Source of the DNA: an uncultured Sphingobacteriales bacterium
Lineage (GTDB): Bacteria > Bacteroidota > Bacteroidia > Chitinophagales > Chitinophagaceae
DNA length: 41,016 nucleotides
Reading direction: 5' to 3'
Assembly (NCBI GenBank): GCA_937871285.1
Contig: CALMQS010000112.1
Coordinates: 1 to 41,016, forward strand
The notes under the pieces are model-generated. The model saw only the letters and a program-made list of their open reading frames with translations. It did no database searches and had not been told where the DNA came from. The position numbers were made by a program, and so were the translations under genes. This document shows positions 15,849 to 23,527 of the stretch, one piece after another. Within the stretch, counting starts at the first letter, position 1. Every line of letters begins with the position of its first letter.

Positions 15849-18140
15849 TCATAAGGGCAGCAATTTAAAATCAATTTCTTTCACATCCCTGCTGTTGGTG
15901 CCTATAAAAATTTTAAAATCTCCGGGCTCGGCCACATACTGAAGATTGCTGTTATAAAATTTCAGGTCATTCACAGAAATAGTGAATTCAACTTTTTTGG
16001 ACTCCCCCGGTTCCAGCTCAATTTTTTGAAATCCTTTTAATTCCTTTACCGGGCGGGTGATGCTGCCCACCATATCGCGGATATATAGCTGCACGGTTTC
16101 CTTTCCGCTACGGTCGCCGGTATTGGTTACCACCACGGAAGCCGTTATTTTCTGGTTTGGCCGGAGCATGGTGCTGCTTAATGTAACATTGCTATAGCTG
16201 AAATTCGTATAGCTTAAGCCAAAGCCAAAAGGATAGAGCGGATCATTGGAAACATCTAAATAATTGGAACGGAATTTTTGAAACCATTGTCCTTCCGGCA
16301 AAGGCCGCCCGGTATTTTTATGATTATAGTATAGTGGAATCTGCCCTACATTTTGCGGAAAAGTAGCGGTTAATTTTCCCGAAGGATTTACATCTCCAAA
16401 TAAAACATCGGCAATGGCATTGCCGGCTTCCGTTCCGCCAAACCATGTATTTAATATGGCAGGTACATGCTGCTGTTCCCAAACAAGCGTAAGGGGTCTG
16501 CCGGTAAATAAAACCAGCACTACTGGCTTGCCGGTTTTAACCAGCGCTTTCAATAATTTTTTTTGTACATCCGGGATATCAATATTTGTTCTGCCGGCGC
16601 TTTCGCCGCTCATTTCCGCCGCTTCACCCAATGCCGCTATAATTACATCCGACTGTGCAGCTATAGACAGCGCTTCTTTTAGCAATGCGCTATCGGATCT
16701 TTTATCCCTGCCCAATGATTTTCCAAACATCGTTGCTCTTTGTTCAAGCAAACTGTCTTCCGTTAAATTGGAACCTTTCGCGTATAAGATTTTCGCGGCG
16801 TTGCCCGCAGCATTTTGCAAGCCTGTTAAGAGGGAAATGGCTTTTGAAAAATCGGCCGACACGCTCCAGGTGCCCGTCATATTTTCTTTTGCATCGGCCA
16901 ATGGGCCCACCAGGGCAATGGCGCCATTCTTCTTCAATGGCAAAAGATTGTTTTGGTTTTTCAGCAACACGAAACTTTGTGCCGCTGTTTCCCGTGCTTT
17001 CTGTAAATGGGCAGCAGTAAAAATTTCTGAAGCAGCACGGTCACTATCACAATAGCGGTATGGATCATCAAATAAACCCAGCCTGTATTTTGCTTCTAAT
17101 ATTTTACGGCAGGCGTCGTCAATGGCTTTTTGCGTAACTTTTCCTTCCTGCAGCGATTGTTTTAAAGTGGTTAAAAAGCCTTCACCCACCATATCCATAT
17201 CCATCCCGGCTTTTAAAGCTAAAGCTGCGCAGGTTTGTAAATCGCCCATGCCATGATCTGTCATTTCATTAATGGAAGTATAATCTGAAACGACCAGTCC
17301 TTTAAAGCCCCATTGTTTACGTAACAGGTCAGTAAGCAGCCAGCGGTTACCGGAAGCAGGTATGCCGTCAATTTCATTAAAGGATGTCATGATGCTACCT
17401 ACGCCCGCGTCTATAGCAGCTTTGTACGGGGCAAGGTATTCGTTGTACATTCGTACACGGCTCATGTCGGTAGTATTGTAATCGCGCCCGCCTTCTCCTG
17501 CGCCATACAATGCAAAATGTTTTACACAGGACATTAATGTATTAGGGGCAGAAAGATCACTGCCCTGGTAACCTTTTACCATAGCTTTGGCAATGGCAGA
17601 ACCCAGGTAAGGATCCTCGCCCGATCCTTCCGAAACGCGTCCCCAGCGTGGGTCACGGGTAATGTCTACCATGGGCGAAAAAGTCCAGTTGAGCCCATCG
17701 GCAGTAGCTTCTATGGCCGCGATTCGGGCCGATGCTTCTATCAGTTCCATATCCCAGGTGCAGGATAATCCCAGCGGAATGGGAAACAGGGTTTTATACC
17801 CGTGAATAACATCCATACCGAAAATGATGGGGATTTTTAAACGGGTTTGGGTAACCGCCAGTTCCTGTGTTTTACGGATACGGCCAACCGAAGCCATGCT
17901 GAAGATGCCACCTACCTGTCCCTTTTTTATTTTACTCTCCACATCTGTACTTACTACCGACCCTGTAGTGGCTTCCCCTCCGGTAAGTAAGTTCAGTTGA
18001 CCAATTTTTTCATCAACCGTCATTTTGCTCATCAATGATGAAACAAAAGCGTTCATCTTTGTTTGCTGAGCCGCGGTTTGCACCTGTGCTGTAAGCGGCA
18101 GGTAAGCAACGAAAGTAATACCAATAAAGAGGAGTTTCAT
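15849..18140 (-). CDS. Glycoside hydrolase family 3 (beta-glucosidase/xylosidase-like)
   Basis: An exported 763-residue GH3 enzyme, probably periplasmic, with a signal peptide (about 1-18, ending LPLTAQ). It has the TIM-barrel domain (about 30-380), the alpha/beta sandwich domain (about 390-610) and a C-terminal FN3-like domain (about 660-750). The catalytic nucleophile is Asp286 in GLVVSDY; most relatives have SDW, so the tyrosine is a mild variant. The likely acid/base is the glutamate in MSGESAGR (about 509). Architecture and length match BglX-type beta-glucosidases, but GH3 also includes xylosidases and glucosaminidases, so the substrate is open. The ATG at 18140 starts six bases after the SGNH stop codon, which suggests translational coupling. 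Confidence 0.93.
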   Translation of the reverse strand: MKLLFIGITFVAYLPLTAQVQTAAQQTKMNAFVSSLMSKMTVDEKIGQLNLLTGGEATTGSVVSTDVESKIKKGQVGGIFSMASVGRIRKTQELAVTQTRLKIPIIFGMDVIHGYKTLFPIPLGLSCTWDMELIEASARIAAIEATADGLNWTFSPMVDITRDPRWGRVSEGSGEDPYLGSAIAKAMVKGYQGSDLSAPNTLMSCVKHFALYGAGEGGRDYNTTDMSRVRMYNEYLAPYKAAIDAGVGSIMTSFNEIDGIPASGNRWLLTDLLRKQWGFKGLVVSDYTSINEMTDHGMGDLQTCAALALKAGMDMDMVGEGFLTTLKQSLQEGKVTQKAIDDACRKILEAKYRLGLFDDPYRYCDSDRAASEIFTAAHLQKARETAAQSFVLLKNQNNLLPLKKNGAIALVGPLADAKENMTGTWSVSADFSKAISLLTGLQNAAGNAAKILYAKGSNLTEDSLLEQRATMFGKSLGRDKRSDSALLKEALSIAAQSDVIIAALGEAAEMSGESAGRTNIDIPDVQKKLLKALVKTGKPVVLVLFTGRPLTLVWEQQHVPAILNTWFGGTEAGNAIADVLFGDVNPSGKLTATFPQNVGQIPLYYNHKNTGRPLPEGQWFQKFRSNYLDVSNDPLYPFGFGLSYTNFSYSNVTLSSTMLRPNQKITASVVVTNTGDRSGKETVQLYIRDMVGSITRPVKELKGFQKIELEPGESKKVEFTISVNDLKFYNSNLQYVAEPGDFKIFIGTNSRDVKEIDFKLLPL

Positions 18141-18146
18141 AACCAA

Positions 18147-18809
18147 CTATTTAAGGTAAGGTGCCATCGCTTTTTGCCAGATCGCATAGCCATTTTTATT
18201 CATGTGCAGCATATCTTCAATGAATAGCTCTTTCCGGGGCCTCCCGTTATCATCCAGCATTAAATGATACGCGTCAACATACACAGCTCTCTTTTGTTTC
18301 TTTAAAAACGCTTCTATAGCCCAATTGCCCGCATCCATCTTGAGCATCAGGTGCTCCCGGCTGGGACTGGGTTTCATAGAAACATACAACACCGGTATTC
18401 TGGGATATTTATTCCTGATCATGGTAAAGAGCGTAATAAACCTTTGGGCAACTGTTGCCGCGCTAACCGTATCGGATGCCGCCAGGTCATTCTCTCCGCA
18501 ATAGATCACTACCTGTTTGGGATTATACGCAAAAACAATATCATCTGCATAACGAATCAGATCGGGCAGGCAGGAGCCGCCAAAACCGCGGTTGATAATA
18601 GTATGTTGTGGAAAATATTCCTGTACGTCCTTCCAGAAGGTAAATGATGAACTGCCAATGAACAAAACAGCCTGCCTGGGAGGAAAATGAGCGCTGTCGA
18701 GCTTTTTGAATTGCTGTATATCATTATAGAAAGGGGCTTGCTGGGCATATACACTTGCAACAGCAAATACAATAAGGAGTACCGCAATGATCCTGGTTAT
18801 GATTTTCAT
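18147..18809 (-). CDS. Secreted SGNH/GDSL-family esterase
   Basis: A 220-residue SGNH hydrolase with an N-terminal signal peptide (about 1-22, ending VYAQQ). Block I has the nucleophile serine in LFIGSSSFTFW, block II the glycine in NRGFGGS, block III GEND, and block V the Asp and His in DMLHMN. The full catalytic set is therefore present. In sugar utilisation loci such enzymes often remove acetyl groups from polysaccharides, which would fit its place directly before the GH3 gene and after the GH43 gene, but lipase-type activity cannot be ruled out. The ATG at 18809 is chosen over upstream frame because it gives a standard signal peptide. Confidence 0.88.
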   Translation of the reverse strand: MKIITRIIAVLLIVFAVASVYAQQAPFYNDIQQFKKLDSAHFPPRQAVLFIGSSSFTFWKDVQEYFPQHTIINRGFGGSCLPDLIRYADDIVFAYNPKQVVIYCGENDLAASDTVSAATVAQRFITLFTMIRNKYPRIPVLYVSMKPSPSREHLMLKMDAGNWAIEAFLKKQKRAVYVDAYHLMLDDNGRPRKELFIEDMLHMNKNGYAIWQKAMAPYLK

Positions 18810-18927
18810 TCGTATGTTATTAATAATTTCAAAAATACAACTGGTTCCGGCTTTGGCGAGACCCCAAATCACAATCCAAAGCAGACGCTGTCCGGTCTTT
18901 AGATATCCGTGCTATAATGATTGACAC

Positions 18928-20694
18928 TTAGTCCGCTTTTACCAGTCCGCTTTTTGCCGATACCCCGTTTTCATTAATTGCCTCTATATTAAAGTAATAG
19001 GTTTTCTGACTATCCATTGCTTTAAACCAATACTCATTGGCATTGTGCACCATAATGCAATTGTACAATTTATCCGGCGCTGTGCCGTAATAAATATTAT
19101 AGGCATACGCATCGTTTACGGGACGCCATTTGAGCCAGGCACTTCGTTTATCCTTTTCCGTGCGCAATACAATAAAATCTTTTGCTACTTCAGGCTTTGC
19201 TCCATTGCCTTTACCAAAAACCCTTAACCCGCTGATAGCAAACTTACCGGTGGGCATTTGTATATTTTCCAGCTTAATGTATCTCGCCTGCACAGGAGTT
19301 TCCAGCTCCACGTAATCATGCGGCACTTCTTTTTTATTATCGCTTTTATTAACCAGCATTTTCCACCTTTTTCCATCCACGGAGTAATATATTTTGTACT
19401 GATGGTATACCCTCAATGATTTACCAAGGAAGCTGCTGTCCACATCCTGGTCGGCATAATTAACCTGTATGGCATTAACGGTGCTCACTGCTCCCAGATC
19501 GGTTTGTATCCATTCACCTTTATTTGCAGTGGCGGCGCTCCAGTAGGTTTTAATATTTTCATCCACCGCGTTATTAGCAGTATAACTACCAAGAGTAGAC
19601 GAAACTATAACCGGTTTATTATAATTCAATAACATCCAGCCGGTAAAATACGCCGAAGGCGCTGCGCTTTTTATAACGTTTTCAACAGCAGTTCCTTCGG
19701 GCAGGTAATGCGGGTAATCACCAAAGGCCGTATTACAGAACAGCACATCATCTTTATCAAACCCGGCAGGCCAAATACTGATCCTCCTTTCAAAATTGTT
19801 TTTTACTGACAACACGGTTGTAGACACATGCCAGTAATTATTTTGTTTGTCCTGGAAAGTAGCGCCATGGCCCGCACCCCGTGCAAACCCCCCGGGCTTG
19901 TAGCTGAAAGGATCGCTTTGGGGCGTGAAAGGCCCCAGCGGATTATCGCCCACCACAACCCCATCGGCATAACCGCTGAACTCGGTACCCGGCGCTCCGT
20001 ACTGCAGGTAATATTTACCGTTATGCTTAGTCATCCAGGCCCCTTCCAGAAAAGGATCTAAAAAAGTATTGTCCATATGTTCACCGAATCGTTGCCAGCC
20101 ATAGCGCCATTCTTCCAGAAAATACATTTCTTTTCTCGTGCCAATGGGTTGAAATGTTTTGCGGTTCAGCTCAATGCCATACAGCGGATAGCGGTTGCTG
20201 CTGCCATTGTACATATACAACCGTTCATCATTATCTGTAAAGAAGGCGGGATCCCAGCCTCCGATCTCAAACGAATCTACCAAAGGTTTCCAGTCATCCG
20301 TTTTAGGATTGGTGCTCATCCACACCGTGAAGTTTTTGGTATAGGTAGAGCCAAACACGATCATGGTATCGCCGATGACCCCCACTGCCGGTGCGCAGAG
20401 CTCATCATATACATTATTCCAGGGCCTTAGAAATTTCCGTGAAATAAAATTCCAGTTCAGCATATCACTGCTCCACCAGTAACCCCATTGATTGGTGCTG
20501 AATAAATAGTAATCGCCTTTATAGGTAACAATCACCGGGTCGGCAGTAGCCCTGTGCCGGCCCCATTCACTGAAATTGGGTATGGGCGTGTAGCCATAAT
20601 CTAAATTAACCGGATTACAGTACGTACGCTGCTGCGCTGTTGCGACACCTCCCAGCAGCATAACCATTATGAATACGGTAATTTTTTTGCTCAT
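18928..20694 (-). CDS. GH43-like glycoside hydrolase with F5/8 type C and FN3 domains
   Basis: A 588-residue secreted enzyme. After a signal peptide (about 1-20) comes a five-bladed propeller of the GH43/clan F type (about 22-350). The three expected acidic residues are visible: Asp52 in TADPVIV (base), Asp148 in GGWDPAFF, and Glu217 in LEGAWM (acid). A discoidin-like F5/8C carbohydrate-binding domain follows (about 358-493, with WIQTDLG), then a fibronectin type III domain (about 500-588). GH43 enzymes act on arabinan, xylan, galactan and related glycans; the subfamily is not certain, so the substrate is open. The ATG at 20694 is chosen; the longer frame runs through a REP repeat. The SGNH and GH3 genes lie downstream on the same strand. 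Confidence 0.87.
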   Translation of the reverse strand: MSKKITVFIMVMLLGGVATAQQRTYCNPVNLDYGYTPIPNFSEWGRHRATADPVIVTYKGDYYLFSTNQWGYWWSSDMLNWNFISRKFLRPWNNVYDELCAPAVGVIGDTMIVFGSTYTKNFTVWMSTNPKTDDWKPLVDSFEIGGWDPAFFTDNDERLYMYNGSSNRYPLYGIELNRKTFQPIGTRKEMYFLEEWRYGWQRFGEHMDNTFLDPFLEGAWMTKHNGKYYLQYGAPGTEFSGYADGVVVGDNPLGPFTPQSDPFSYKPGGFARGAGHGATFQDKQNNYWHVSTTVLSVKNNFERRISIWPAGFDKDDVLFCNTAFGDYPHYLPEGTAVENVIKSAAPSAYFTGWMLLNYNKPVIVSSTLGSYTANNAVDENIKTYWSAATANKGEWIQTDLGAVSTVNAIQVNYADQDVDSSFLGKSLRVYHQYKIYYSVDGKRWKMLVNKSDNKKEVPHDYVELETPVQARYIKLENIQMPTGKFAISGLRVFGKGNGAKPEVAKDFIVLRTEKDKRSAWLKWRPVNDAYAYNIYYGTAPDKLYNCIMVHNANEYWFKAMDSQKTYYFNIEAINENGVSAKSGLVKAD

Positions 20695-20724
20695 ATAGTG
20701 ATGTTTTAAGCCGCAGATGCGTAC

Positions 20725-20817
20725 GCTGTTCGTGGGTCCGCTGTGCTGTTCGTGGATCCGCTGTGCTGTTCGTGGCGTCATCGCCACGAACCGTTCTATT
20801 ATCGCCTCCGGGCGATA
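20725..20817 (+). repeat. REP element A with tandem 5' half copies
   Basis: The complete element has hairpin 1, TTCGTGGCG (20769-20777) / CGCCACGAA (20782-20790) with loop TCAT, and hairpin 2, TATCGCC (20800-20806) / GGCGATA (20811-20817) with loop TCCG. It is preceded by two 20-base tandem partial copies of its head (20725-20744 and 20745-20764), each starting GCTGTTCGTGG. Hairpin 2 ends nine bases before the RAYT stop codon. It is inverted relative to element C on the other side of the RAYT gene. Confidence 0.88.
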
Positions 20818-20825
20818 GCATATCT

Positions 20826-21383
20826 TCAAAATAAATAATCAATTTCCATTATTCCCCTGCCTGTTATATAGTTGGAAGCACTGGAATACAAATAATCTTC
20901 AGGCTCTGCCACCCAACCCGCTTTTAAAGGATTGTTATGGATATAATCCAGCTTTGTTCTTAAAAATTTTTCTGTTACAATTTCTTCCGGATGATTTGTT
21001 CCCGTCCATATTTTATAATCTTTATTTTGATTGGTTTGCTGTGCATGAAACCGGAACATACGCAACAACCATTCTCTTCTGCTTTCGTTTTCAAGTTGTA
21101 TAGCATGAATGAATTCCTTTGTGCAAAAGGATTTAAAATCCCTGACCGTATCACTCAGCTTTCCGCATTCAGACTGCCAGATAACATGCATATGATTCGT
21201 CATTATTACATAAGCACCTATCGAAAGTTGTTTCTTTAACCTGCAATGCTGCATGTTTTTTACCAAAATGTCCCTGTAACACCGGCGACTGAACAAGTCT
21301 ATCCAGTCTACAACAGTAAAAGTCAAAAAATGCAATCCGTGCTGGTTTCGAATTTTATAGCCATCAGCGTTTTCGTAACTCAT
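20826..21383 (-). CDS. REP-associated tyrosine transposase (RAYT), IS200-like Y1 family
   Basis: This 185-residue protein is a single-domain HUH endonuclease of the Y1/IS200-like transposase superfamily, RAYT branch. The fold opens with LHFLTFTVVDW. The HUH pair is in VIMTNHMHVI, and the catalytic tyrosine is in KLDYIHNNP, which is the RAYT hallmark; both sites are intact. RAYT enzymes cut and rejoin single-stranded REP hairpins near a short guide sequence. The ATG at 21383 is chosen because the family starts close to GYKIRNQHGL; the upstream ATG at 21416 lies inside REP element C. REP elements lie immediately on both sides, and the unit sits inside the minus-strand sugar utilisation gene cluster. 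Confidence 0.92.
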   Translation of the reverse strand: MSYENADGYKIRNQHGLHFLTFTVVDWIDLFSRRCYRDILVKNMQHCRLKKQLSIGAYVIMTNHMHVIWQSECGKLSDTVRDFKSFCTKEFIHAIQLENESRREWLLRMFRFHAQQTNQNKDYKIWTGTNHPEEIVTEKFLRTKLDYIHNNPLKAGWVAEPEDYLYSSASNYITGRGIMEIDYLF

Positions 21384-21414
21384 AGGTGGTGTTTTTAGTT
21401 GGCTAATTGTGTTC

Positions 21415-21503
21415 ATCGCCGGAGGCGATAATACTATCGTATGAGGCGAGGACGCCTCATACAGCGTTCTCTGACGGCAGTCAGGGTCGCCTCATACAGC
21501 GTT
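21415..21503 (-). repeat. REP element C, inverted, with duplicated head
   Basis: Read on the minus strand it has the same layout as elements A and B: a GCTGT head, hairpin 1 TATGAGGCG / CGCCTCATA with loop TCCT (21440-21461), a short spacer, then hairpin 2 ATCGCC / GCGAT with loop TCCG (21415-21429, one base shorter than in A). The outer stem of hairpin 1 differs from A and B but remains fully paired. A 16-base copy of the head (21488-21503) repeats 21453-21468 exactly at a 35-base distance. Between them is a small extra hairpin, CTGAC (21471-21475) / GTCAG (21480-21484). Confidence 0.85.
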
Positions 21504-21587
21504 TGCATTACATGCAGCACAATTAAAGTGTTGTTTCATAGTTTTTATTCTAAGCGATGAATAAACCTTGTATCTATACATCTATTT

Positions 21588-22004
21588 CTACTTTTTTTTC
21601 TTTTGAAGCCATTCGGCAACACTCCATTTTCCGGAACCTGAAAAAAAGAAAACCAATCCCAGCAATACAAATAAAAAAGGATGCTGGTCTTCGTACCATA
21701 TTTTTCCGCTACCTACGTAAAAAGCAATATACAGCATGGTAGCTATTAATACCAGCGAAGCAAGCCGGGTGAATAATCCGATAGTCAGGAATATGCCCGC
21801 CAGTAATTCCGCACTCTTGCCGATATATACCACAAATAAGGGTGAGTCAAATTTTTTAAAGAAATCCCATTCCGTATATTCTTTTATCTTACCGGCATCA
21901 AAAACTTCCCATCCATGATAAACCATGAGCAGTCCAACGATGATGCGGATAAAGGCAAGTCCGCTTTGCTGTGCAACGGGCGATGATGAAAGCAGCTTTA
22001 TCAT
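21588..22004 (-). CDS. DoxX family membrane protein
   Basis: A 138-residue inner membrane protein with four hydrophobic segments (about residues 15-33, 59-80, 83-102 and 108-125) and the DoxX pattern FIRIIVGLLMVYHGWE near the start and GIFLTIGLFTRLASL in the middle. DoxX proteins have loosely defined roles in redox or quinone-linked membrane processes. The C-terminus is a lysine-rich tail (LQKKKK). The ATG at 22004 is preferred over an ATG three codons upstream, but either is possible. It lies between the oxidoreductase and the RAYT unit on the same strand, with REP element B immediately upstream. A family call is safe; its role in the locus is unknown. Confidence 0.87.
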   Translation of the reverse strand: MIKLLSSSPVAQQSGLAFIRIIVGLLMVYHGWEVFDAGKIKEYTEWDFFKKFDSPLFVVYIGKSAELLAGIFLTIGLFTRLASLVLIATMLYIAFYVGSGKIWYEDQHPFLFVLLGLVFFFSGSGKWSVAEWLQKKKK

Positions 22005-22048
22005 AACCAACATTTAATGATGTTGTAATAAATTGCATTGCTATTATT

Positions 22049-22117
22049 GCTGTTCGATGATTTGCTGTTCGTGGCGTCTTCGCCACGAACGGTTTTGTTA
22101 TCGCCTCCGGGCGATAA
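22049..22117 (+). repeat. REP element B
   Basis: Nearly the same sequence and orientation as element A: hairpin 1 TTCGTGGCG (22068-22076) / CGCCACGAA (22081-22089) with loop TCTT, hairpin 2 TTATCGCC (22098-22105) / GGCGATAA (22110-22117) with loop TCCG. A partial head copy beginning GCTGTTCG (22049) precedes the complete head by 15 bases. It sits between the DoxX gene and the end of the oxidoreductase gene. Confidence 0.88.
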
Positions 22118-22124
22118 CAATGAA

Positions 22125-23288
22125 CTATACCACCGGCCATTTAAAGGCAGATTGCAACTGTATTTTTTTACCCGTATCGCCGGAAGCTCTTGCCGCTTCT
22201 ATTACTTCCAGCACATGCAATGCATGTTCGGCAGCTATCAGCGGCTCATTGCCGGTAATGAGCGATGCTGCAACAACACTTGCTCCCTGTTGCCATACAT
22301 AGGTTCCGGGGTCGGGCACATGCCTTACCGGTGGTTCTGTAAATGAAGTAGCCAGATCCACACCAAACGGCGCCCAGTCATATCCGATCAACCCCATATT
22401 GCCTTTTGTTCCCCAAATGGTGATCGTAGGGTTTTGCTGCCCTTTTCCCTCATGGCCGTACGGATCAAAATAATTGAATCCGCATTGTACATGTGAAATA
22501 ATGCCTTCCCCATGATCCATTAACAGCATGGTGTTATCTTCCGCTTCTACCTTTATCTTCCCTTTATTATCTACCGTTCTTTCAGGTGTTACAATACTGG
22601 TCATGGCCATCACATGTTTTGCAGGGCCAAGTAACCCTGTTAAGGTGGCAATATTATATACGCCAAGATCGGGGAGACTGCCTCCATCCTTTTCATAAAA
22701 AAAGGCCGACCAGGTAGGCCCCAGGTGGCCGTAATGCGCGTGTGCGGAGGAAATCTTCCCCAACTTACCTTCACGGATGGCTTGTGACATAAATGCAAAT
22801 TGCGGACTGTTTACTACTGCAGGTGCACCCCATATCCGCAGGTTTTTACCTTTAGCCAGATCCAATAATGCTTTCCCTTCTTTATAGGTATTTGCCATGG
22901 GTTTTTCGCTCCACACATGCTTTCCGCTCTGCAGCGCCTGCTTATTCAGCCGGCCATGTTCCTGCATATCGGTAAGCGTTACCAGCAAATCAAAAGGAGC
23001 GCCCGCCAATTGCTGATCAATATGCGCATACTGATGGGGAACATTGAATTCCTGCCCTCTTTTTTGGGCGCGGGAGAAAACAATATCGCACACGCTTACC
23101 AATTCAACAGCAGGCGATTTTGATAAATGGGGTAAGTATACCCCGGAAACACTACCACAGCCTATTACGGCCACCTTGATTTTTTTATCGGGCTTTGTAC
23201 GTGCAAAGCCCTCCAAAGAAGATAACAGCATGGCAGCCCCGGCCATGGCAGTGTGCTGTAAGAACTGCTGACGGGTGAAGGTTCTCAT
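22125..23288 (-). CDS. Gfo/Idh/MocA family oxidoreductase with export signal
   Basis: A 387-residue NAD(P)-dependent oxidoreductase of the Gfo/Idh/MocA type, which act on sugars, inositols and their derivatives. An N-terminal segment (RTFTRQQFLQHTAMAGAAMLLSS) resembles a twin-arginine export signal, although the second arginine is replaced (TRQ). The Rossmann fold begins with KVAVIGCGSVSGVYL (about 37-51) and the catalytic lysine is in SEKPMANTY (about 134). The C-terminal alpha/beta domain follows. Bacteroidota use such secreted members in glycan processing. It lies 239 bases downstream of the DUF5009 gene on the same strand. Substrate and reaction direction cannot be stated. Confidence 0.9.
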   Translation of the reverse strand: MRTFTRQQFLQHTAMAGAAMLLSSLEGFARTKPDKKIKVAVIGCGSVSGVYLPHLSKSPAVELVSVCDIVFSRAQKRGQEFNVPHQYAHIDQQLAGAPFDLLVTLTDMQEHGRLNKQALQSGKHVWSEKPMANTYKEGKALLDLAKGKNLRIWGAPAVVNSPQFAFMSQAIREGKLGKISSAHAHYGHLGPTWSAFFYEKDGGSLPDLGVYNIATLTGLLGPAKHVMAMTSIVTPERTVDNKGKIKVEAEDNTMLLMDHGEGIISHVQCGFNYFDPYGHEGKGQQNPTITIWGTKGNMGLIGYDWAPFGVDLATSFTEPPVRHVPDPGTYVWQQGASVVAASLITGNEPLIAAEHALHVLEVIEAARASGDTGKKIQLQSAFKWPVV

Positions 23289-23345
23289 AACAATTGTTTT
23301 AGTGTAATTTAATAAAAAAACTTGTTAAAGCAACAGGTGAAATAA

Positions 23346-23361
23346 GGTGCCGGCTGGCACC
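23346..23361. repeat. Short perfect hairpin with TGCCGGCTGGCA core
   Basis: GGTGCC (23346-23351), loop GGCT, GGCACC (23356-23361). The inner 12 bases equal those of the hairpin at 14990-15005, while the outer pairs are exchanged and still complementary. The rest of the 23289-23527 gap between the oxidoreductase and DUF5009 genes shows no gene. Confidence 0.5.
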
Positions 23362-23527
23362 AGTAAGCCATCGGCGGCCGGAGCAAAAATCAAAATCATA
23401 ATAACAAGAGCGATAAAGTACATATGGTTCGTTTGCCACCACGGCGGGGGGGCTGCCAATGACGGGCAAATGCGAACTCCGAAGCGCAACTATAAGCCAC
23501 AAACGATAAAATAAAAACTCCGAGGCC

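Noticed and set aside
15773..15874. Longer N-terminus for 6-phosphogluconolactonase
   Set aside because: The extra 34 codons include many cysteines, are not family-like and overlap the end of the GH3 gene.
20725..21503. Repeated short units near the transposase as a CRISPR array
   Set aside because: The units are hairpins and half-hairpins of differing length (15, 20 and 35 bases) with no unique spacers of constant size and no cas genes; they fit REP elements.
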